64,000 bases of DNA, taken from assembly GCA_945859605.1 (NCBI GenBank), contig OX243817.1, positions 30,597,407 to 30,661,406 of the forward strand, in the 5' to 3' direction. Below the pieces are notes generated by a model that saw only the letters and a list, made by a program, of their open reading frames with translations, ran no database searches and was not told where the DNA came from. This stretch comes from Lumbricus rubellus (Eukaryota > Annelida > Clitellata > Crassiclitellata > Lumbricidae). Positions 58,092-64,000 of the stretch are shown here, piece after piece. Made by a program: the position numbers and the translations under genes. How positions within the stretch are numbered: position 1 is the stretch's first letter; the number at the start of each line of letters is the position of its first letter.

Positions 58092-58680
58092 CCACGACAA
58101 TTGGTCTACCGACACCTCGTCTACCGACAACTACTCTACGGACAATAACGACAACTGGTCTACAGACGTCTCGTATTGATGAACTAGAAGCTGGATTTAT
58201 GGAAATGTTTTTAGCTTAAATGGAAGCTGAATTGATGAATTCTTCATGTATTTCAACATGCATCCAGCTTCTACTTCAGATCTAAGAATATCTTCATCCA
58301 GCCTCTATTTCTCGCCCTTTATTTTCGTCAATCCAGCTTCTATTTCGATATAGAGATACTCTCATCCAGCTTCCATTACTTAAGCGTTTCTTCATCAATC
58401 CAGCTTCTATTTCAGATCTAGAAATACCTTCCATCCAGCTTTTATTTCTTATGCGTTATTTTCGTCAATCCAGCTTTTAATTCACCTATAAAAGGACCAT
58501 TATCTAGATTCCATTTTGTTTTGTTTTTTCATCAATCCAACCTCCATTTCACCCGTAAAAAACTTTCATGTAGCTTTCATTTCTCAAGCGCTGGATCAGT
58601 TGTCTGTAGACCAGTTGTCGGTAGACGAATTGTCCGGAGACAAGTTGTCGGTAGACGAGTTGTCTGTAGAGTTGTGGTGA
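58092..58680. mobile_element. CACGACAATTGG element with multiple inverted end units
   Basis: The left side has several copies of GGTCTACCGACA/ACAACTGGTCTAC and the right side the inverted units GTTGTCGGTAGACGA. Inside are 45-base repeats with CATCAATCCAGCTTCTATTT, as at 7689-8196. It has no coding capacity. Repeated end units could form a foldback. Confidence 0.78.
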
Positions 58681-59080
58681 CACCGACTAAAATGATCGCA
58701 ATTCCTTTTCCAACATGTTTTTTCTTACATTACGGAGAACAGGTTTATCGTTCAACAATTGGGCGAATGAATTAGGATCTTTATATCAAATCATAATCTT
58801 ATAAAAATTATTAACCTGAAATGGCATGAATAATAATTTCAGAAACTCTTACCTGTTTCAAATGTCTTTATTTGGGCTACGCAGGACTTCGAACTCCTAC
58901 TGACGTCGACAGAACTTACGACAGCCGACACTCAGCTGTGGAATTCCAAACTGAACGGTTATTTCTTGCACTGGGCCTAGACCTACTTAAGTCCTGTGGC
59001 TTTCAACTTGCTTACACACTGTACGCAGTGTTACAAATAATCTTCTGGGGAAATCTGACGATAAATTATAGCCTAAATCA
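58681..59080. other. intergenic, possible TRIM leader exon
   Basis: On the minus strand GACATTTGAAACAG|GTAAGAG near 58852 is a good donor and might end an untranslated first exon of the TRIM gene. Nothing else is supported. Confidence 0.25.
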
Positions 59081-59084
59081 CTGG

Positions 59085-59562
59085 TTAAGCCACAGTTGGA
59101 ATACCGCATCTGTAGCATCCAGGTATGGAATCAGTAAGCTTACCTGAAGTAGGACATGGAAAAGGTGGAGAAATTGCAAATAAGAACTGCGAAAATGATT
59201 TGGGTTACAAAGATTTTAACTATGAAGAAAGGTTGAAAAGATGTAGGCTAGCATCACTGGAGAGACGGAGGAACATAATAATTATGAGATCTGAATGAAT
59301 CATATCCCCACATAGTGCTTCCTTATCTAAATGGAAGCACTAGGCCTATGGGGCGAGAATTTCTTTAAGTTAGCACCAAACAAAGCATGTGGGATCACAA
59401 GGTAGACCTATAAATAGTTGTTTAATAAGCCTAATGCAGCACTAATACGGAAATTCTTCAGTGCTAGAGTTGTAGACTTGTGAAACGGTTTAGATGACAG
59501 TGCTTTGTCGGTTGACGCAGTCACAGCGTTTAAGAGGAAGCTAGGAAAATTGGGCTATTAAG
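59085..59562 (+). pseudogene. CR1/Rex-like LINE C-terminal fragment
   Basis: The pieces VKPQLEYRICSIQVWNQ, DMEKVEKLQIRTAKMIW, NYEERLKRCRLASLERRR and FFSARVVDL*NGLDD, AVTAFKRKLGKLGY occur in the right order across frameshifts and an internal stop. This is the typical C-terminus of CR1-clade RTs. The copy is dead but its natural end (GLY-TAA) is kept. Confidence 0.82.
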
Positions 59563-60394
59563 CGTTTCAGGTCAATTTACAGCGTACCAACACCGACCCA
59601 GCGTTTTCTGAACCGGTTAATTAAACCCTTTTTAATGTTATATTATTTTAAGTTCACTTGACTAAGTATTAGGCTACATTTGGTTCTATGAGTGTTAGAG
59701 GCAAATAGTTAGAATTCATGTAGGCCTAGTCCTATGGCTTTGTCAACTATCTTGCATCATGCTTTTGACCTGAGAAGCCGGCCTATAACACACGACGAGC
59801 AGTAAATACCTGCAAAGAAAAATCTTCACTTGTAGCTTACACTCACAAAACATAATAATAGTTTATAATATTATTCGGTAAACCAACTTCATGCAGATTG
59901 TATTACATCATGTCTTGCAAGTTGTTTCAGTTACATAGGAGACCCAACAGGGACCGAATATCCCCTGCCAAGACTCAAGAGTATCTAGATAAAAGAAGTA
60001 TTACGGTCAACTGAACAGTTACTGTGGCCTAAATTCTTACCTGTCATAACCAAGCAAACCGACCGAGGTAGATAATTCCCTTATAATTTACTACACTCTG
60101 ATCGGCAAAACGGTTAACTACATATTTTAGTGTGTTATATTATGGTTTTCACCATGCATGAACAAGCGAATGCAAGTTAGGCCTATAGCACTATAATTGT
60201 CTCGATGAAGGCTTGGGGGTCTAAAGTTTGTTTGGTGTTGCGTTCAAAATAATGTGAGCATTCAAGCCATGAGGTATTGAATGGATCCACAAAAATTATA
60301 TGAAATAACACATGTGATGATCATAAAAAGAATCCACTAAGTGCGAGTCTATGAGATCATCGAAATAGTGATCTCGAAATAACCTAAGCGGAAG
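59563..60394. other. intergenic, no gene seen
   Basis: AT-rich unique sequence with two TAGGCCTA copies; nothing coding. Confidence 0.4.
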
Positions 60395-60398
60395 TTAA

Positions 60399-62366
60399 AC
60401 CCTCGGGCTACCCGGGGGGGTGGTATCCACCACCCCCCCCTAGGTTTTTTCAAATCAAACTTATTTCGTTAGGAATAAAATTTTGACGTTTTAGGTAGCT
60501 GTAGAGGATTCATTTTCACACATTTTGAGCTAAAATGTGTGATGATATACCATACCATTCAAAAGTTATACCCGATATACCCGAGGCACCAAAGGGGGAA
60601 TACCACCCCCACTTAGATTATTGGCTGTATCTTATCCGTCATGTAACAGGAAGAGACACAAATTATACTATTCTGTAAAGGGAATGTGGGGCTACATTTA
60701 TATGCTCACTGAGTTGTCTTTTGACAACCGGAAGTGCTCAAAATAAATTAAAATATATATAAAGGTGTTTTATTTTCATAAATTTTCATGTTTTTCCTAT
60801 TACAAATTATTCATAATTTACTTTTCAAGAGAAATAAATTATGCCATTCTATAGAGGGCGTTTAGGGCTATTTTTTGATACTAATTAATTTGACATTTGA
60901 TGACCGGAAGTGCTCAAAATAAATTTCAAAATGTGTGAAAATGGGTTTTTTTTATAACGCAAACCGATAAGTCTGCGTAAACGTTTTTCAGCAGCTAATA
61001 GATGTTTTTTCTTTTACTGTAATTAAAACTAACTTATTACTAGTTTTCATAGTTGGATATTGGACTTTATTATATTTAAACTATTTTTAAATAAATAAAT
61101 TATGTTAAAAACCCACATAATCTAATATTTTGCTTATGCGAAAGTATACATTTTGTGGAATCGGCGGGTGCCTACGGAAACAATTCATAATTCCGAGGTG
61201 CTTTCATATAATTTTAACCCTCAGGCTACCAAGCTTTTTTTGTAACACTGACTACCAAGGGGGGGGGGTGGTTACCACCCCCCCCCCCTGGATTTTGGGT
61301 TTGGTTTGAGATATCATAACTTGTAATACACCTATGGATTCAGCATTCATTTCTGCACAAAATGGTATATTTAGGTTTAAAATATATAAAAGCACCCCGA
61401 AGTTATGAATTTTTTTACCGTAGGCACCCGTCGATTCCACAAAATATAAGCAAAATATTAGATTCTGTGTGTTTTCAACATAATTTATTTAATTAAAAAT
61501 AGTTTACATATAATAAGGTCCAATATTAAACTATAAAAACTAGTAATAAGTTAGTTTTAGTTACAATAAAAAGAGAAAAAACATGTAAAACATGCTGAAA
61601 AACGTTTACGCAGACTTATCGGTTTGCGTTGTAAAAAAACCCAACATTTTCTCACATTTAAATTTATTTTGAGCACTTCCGGTCATCAAATGTCAAATTA
61701 ATTGGTATCAAAAAATAGCCCTAAATGCTCTCTATAGAATGACATAATTTATTTCTCTTAAAAAATTAATTAGGAATAATTTTTAATAGGAAAAACATGA
61801 AAATGTTATGAAAATAAAACACCTTTATTTATATTTTAAATTTTTTGAGCACTTCCGGTTGTCCAAAGACAACTCCGTGACCACCACAATGTAGCCCCAC
61901 ATTCCCTCTACAGAATGGTGTAATTGGTGTCTCTTCATGTCAAAGGACGGATAAGATACAGCCGATAATCTAAGGGGGGGGTGGTGTCCACCCCCCCTGG
62001 TGCCTCGGGTATATCGGGTATAACTTTTGAATGGTATGGTATATCCTCACACATTTTAGCTCAAAATGTGTGCAAATGAATCCTCTACAGCTACCTAAAA
62101 CGTCAAAATTTTATTCCTAACGAAAAAAGTTTGATTTGGGAAAAACCTAGGGGGGGGGGGTGGATACCACCCCCCCTGGTAGCCCGAGGGTTAAACCTAA
62201 ATAACCCATTTTGTGCAGAAATGAATGTGGAATCCATTGATGTATTACAAGTTATGATATCTCAAACCAAACCCAAAATCCAGGGGGGGTGTGGTAACCA
62301 CCATCCAACTCAGTGAGCATGGAAATGTAGCTCCCAGTGTTACAAAAAAGCTTGGTAGCCCGAGGG
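60399..62366. mobile_element. TTAA-bounded interleaved palindrome, A-B-A'-B'
   Basis: A (60399-61213) and A' (61379-62190) are inverted copies about 815 bases long; B (61218-61378) and B' (62195-62366) are another inverted pair. Every junction shows TTAA next to ACCCTCGGGCTACC or its complement. Poly-G/poly-C hairpins (for example TACCACCCCCC with its complement) sit at the arm ends. No protein is encoded. TTAA plus CCC-start ends point to a piggyBac-type MITE or foldback. Confidence 0.85.
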
Positions 62367-62370
62367 TTAA

Positions 62371-64000
62371 AGTTAGACTATAATAAATTATTATACTAAG
62401 CTTATAGCACTGGCTTATTCATGCTCACTGCGTCGAGTCAGAAAGGCATAATTATTATCAAAAATTAATGAGGTCCAGGTCCGGTTGCCAGGTCCGGTTG
62501 CCAGAGGGACCAGAGAGAGGAGTTGCGAGGGCGTGGTCTTTATTATATAATAATATTAGAGAGAGCATTGAAAGTGAAGGATCAGGTGAGCCAGAGTAGG
62601 AAATCTTGAAAATGTGAGACTTAAATATCTAAATTGTGAGTGCAGATACAGTGGGGATAGAAAGAGCAGTCTGAAGTAAACAGAAGATGAAGGATGAGTG
62701 GCGATGAAGATGGAGTAAGCGAAAAATTGCCTAATTCAAGGGCAGTTCGATGCAGGACCTATACATGTAGGATACATGATGTAAGTACCGTATATAGCAC
62801 GGTAGCCTAGAAGGGTCGGCTGGAGAACCTAAGATAAGAAGTGACTGGACGACGTCTTAGACCGAAATTGAAGGAAGATCGATTAGATAGGACGGGACGG
62901 CAAAGAATTCGCGACGGTATTCATAATACTTGGGTTGGGAGCTCTACTATAATGAGTTGCCAGTTAGTGATAAGACTTCGAAACAGATTACATGCGAGAT
63001 TTCTAGTCAAGGCAGAGGAGTGGGTTTACTGATGTAGGCTAATGCTTGTGATAGTTCGGGAGAATGACTTTTGGATTAGATGCTGACTCCTAATTATTTG
63101 GGTGAATTCAAAGTTGAACAGCAGTTAAGGAACTGAAGACTTCCAAATAAAAACACAAATAAAATGCGATAGATGTTTTATTGACTTGATTACAGCTTGG
63201 TGTCATTGACTGAAGTCAGTGTATGCCTACATTACTGACGCGACAGGTTAAACAATTTCGCTTATAATTGTATGTGGATAAAACATTTCATTTCGTCTGT
63301 TCTAGAAACCAACCTCAGATCTCCCGCAATGAGACTTTGGTGTGCGGGGGCGTATGAAGTGTGGATCGGTGGACGGAAGGGAAATCTGAGTCGATGTAAC
63401 GATCCATTCTTCTGGAGAACCATAGATGGAATCGAAATATCCTTCAACTAGACTTTACCAACTGGATAATGGGCGAACCAAATTGTGAAGGAGAAGAGAA
63501 TTGTGATCATTATTGTGTCATGTAATGACCACGCCTGGAATGATTTTAAATGTGACCTGTTATCTTATCCTCCTTGCGAAATATAAACGCCCATTAATGA
63601 CACAAGAATCAGTGTGATGAAAGCAACATAATTTAATACACGTATGCTCAAGAGTCAAGAGTTTCTGCAAACATGCAGATCTATTATGCAACTTTTAATT
63701 AGTGTAGGCCTACAATGTACATTGCATAGCCATGGACACCTATGAATGTTTCCACATTTCCAGAGACTAACAATAACGACTTAATAGACGATAACGCTTA
63801 CTACTACGACAATAAATGGCATCTATTTCTTATCTGCTAGCCGAACATACACATTTATTACGAAAAAGCGAGTGCACTTTACCAGAATATCTAGACAATC
63901 AATATAAACAGATTAGTAGAGAATTACGATTTGTCTGAATGTTACCATAATTATATAAACTATCCTGTGATAAACTGCATGCAGCTAGTTCTATAATTAT
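62371..64000. other. right flank, no gene recognised
   Basis: Unique sequence with a short direct repeat GGTCCGGTTGCCA (62478-62503). A plus-strand frame at 62841-63032 has no recognisable domain. Nothing is called. Confidence 0.4.

Noticed and set aside
62841..63032. Arg-rich 63-residue ORF
   Set aside because: No recognised family, no splice context, and composition like non-coding DNA.

Overview
This 64 kb window is nuclear DNA from an invertebrate animal, not a prokaryote. Genes are split by long introns, there are many animal microsatellites, and transposons and SINEs are dense. The protein evidence (an LMX1-type LIM-homeodomain gene, an NPF/NPY-type peptide ending in RPRF-amide, and a RING/B-box TRIM protein with a beta-propeller-like tail) fits a bilaterian. 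A lophotrochozoan (mollusc, annelid, brachiopod, nemertean) or a hemichordate are the best guesses, but the species cannot be read from the sequence. There is a 200-base assembly gap at 24092-24291.

Layout. Positions 4549-36732 (+) hold an LMX1-like gene: a LIM1 exon, then about 25 kb of repeat-filled intron, two homeodomain exons (29754-29890 and 32899-32976), two short linker exons and a last exon ending in the LMX1-specific tail. The second LIM exon was not found and may lie in the gap. About 2.3 kb further on, on the same strand, is a neuropeptide F gene: a predicted TATA-driven leader exon near 39010-39132, the signal-plus-peptide exon (to 43110), and the final exon (44638-44821). The intron splits the penultimate Arg codon of RPRF, as in the NPY/NPF family, and uses a GC donor. 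At 50.0-51.7 kb (+) a TATA box and LTR-like leader precede a 225-residue gag-like ORF. At 53514-57409 (-) a three-exon TRIM-type E3 ligase gene closes to an intact frame of 647 residues, including a predicted 36-base microexon.

The rest is mostly mobile DNA. There are at least nine non-autonomous TIR elements with 8-bp or near 8-bp target duplications (hAT-like), three TA-flanked elements (one is a recently moved, internally deleted mariner with 65-bp perfect TIRs), two TTAA-bounded structures (piggyBac-like), tRNA-derived SINEs whose tail is shared with an L2/CR1-like LINE, and at least seven 5'-truncated LINE tails. A 10-bp satellite of about 1 kb ends about 20 bases before the homeodomain exon acceptor. 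An 8-base palindrome, TAGGCCTA, occurs about 30 times where roughly one would be expected.

The three host genes are not an operon. The LIM-homeodomain factor (neuronal identity) and the NPF peptide (feeding or arousal signalling) are tandem neighbours, and a TAATTA-rich array lies between them; a regulatory link is only a hypothesis. No wholly new biological system is demonstrated. The most unusual items are the satellite-bounded homeodomain exon, the GC-AG NPF intron, the TAGGCCTA enrichment, and a set of hAT-like elements sharing an internal motif.
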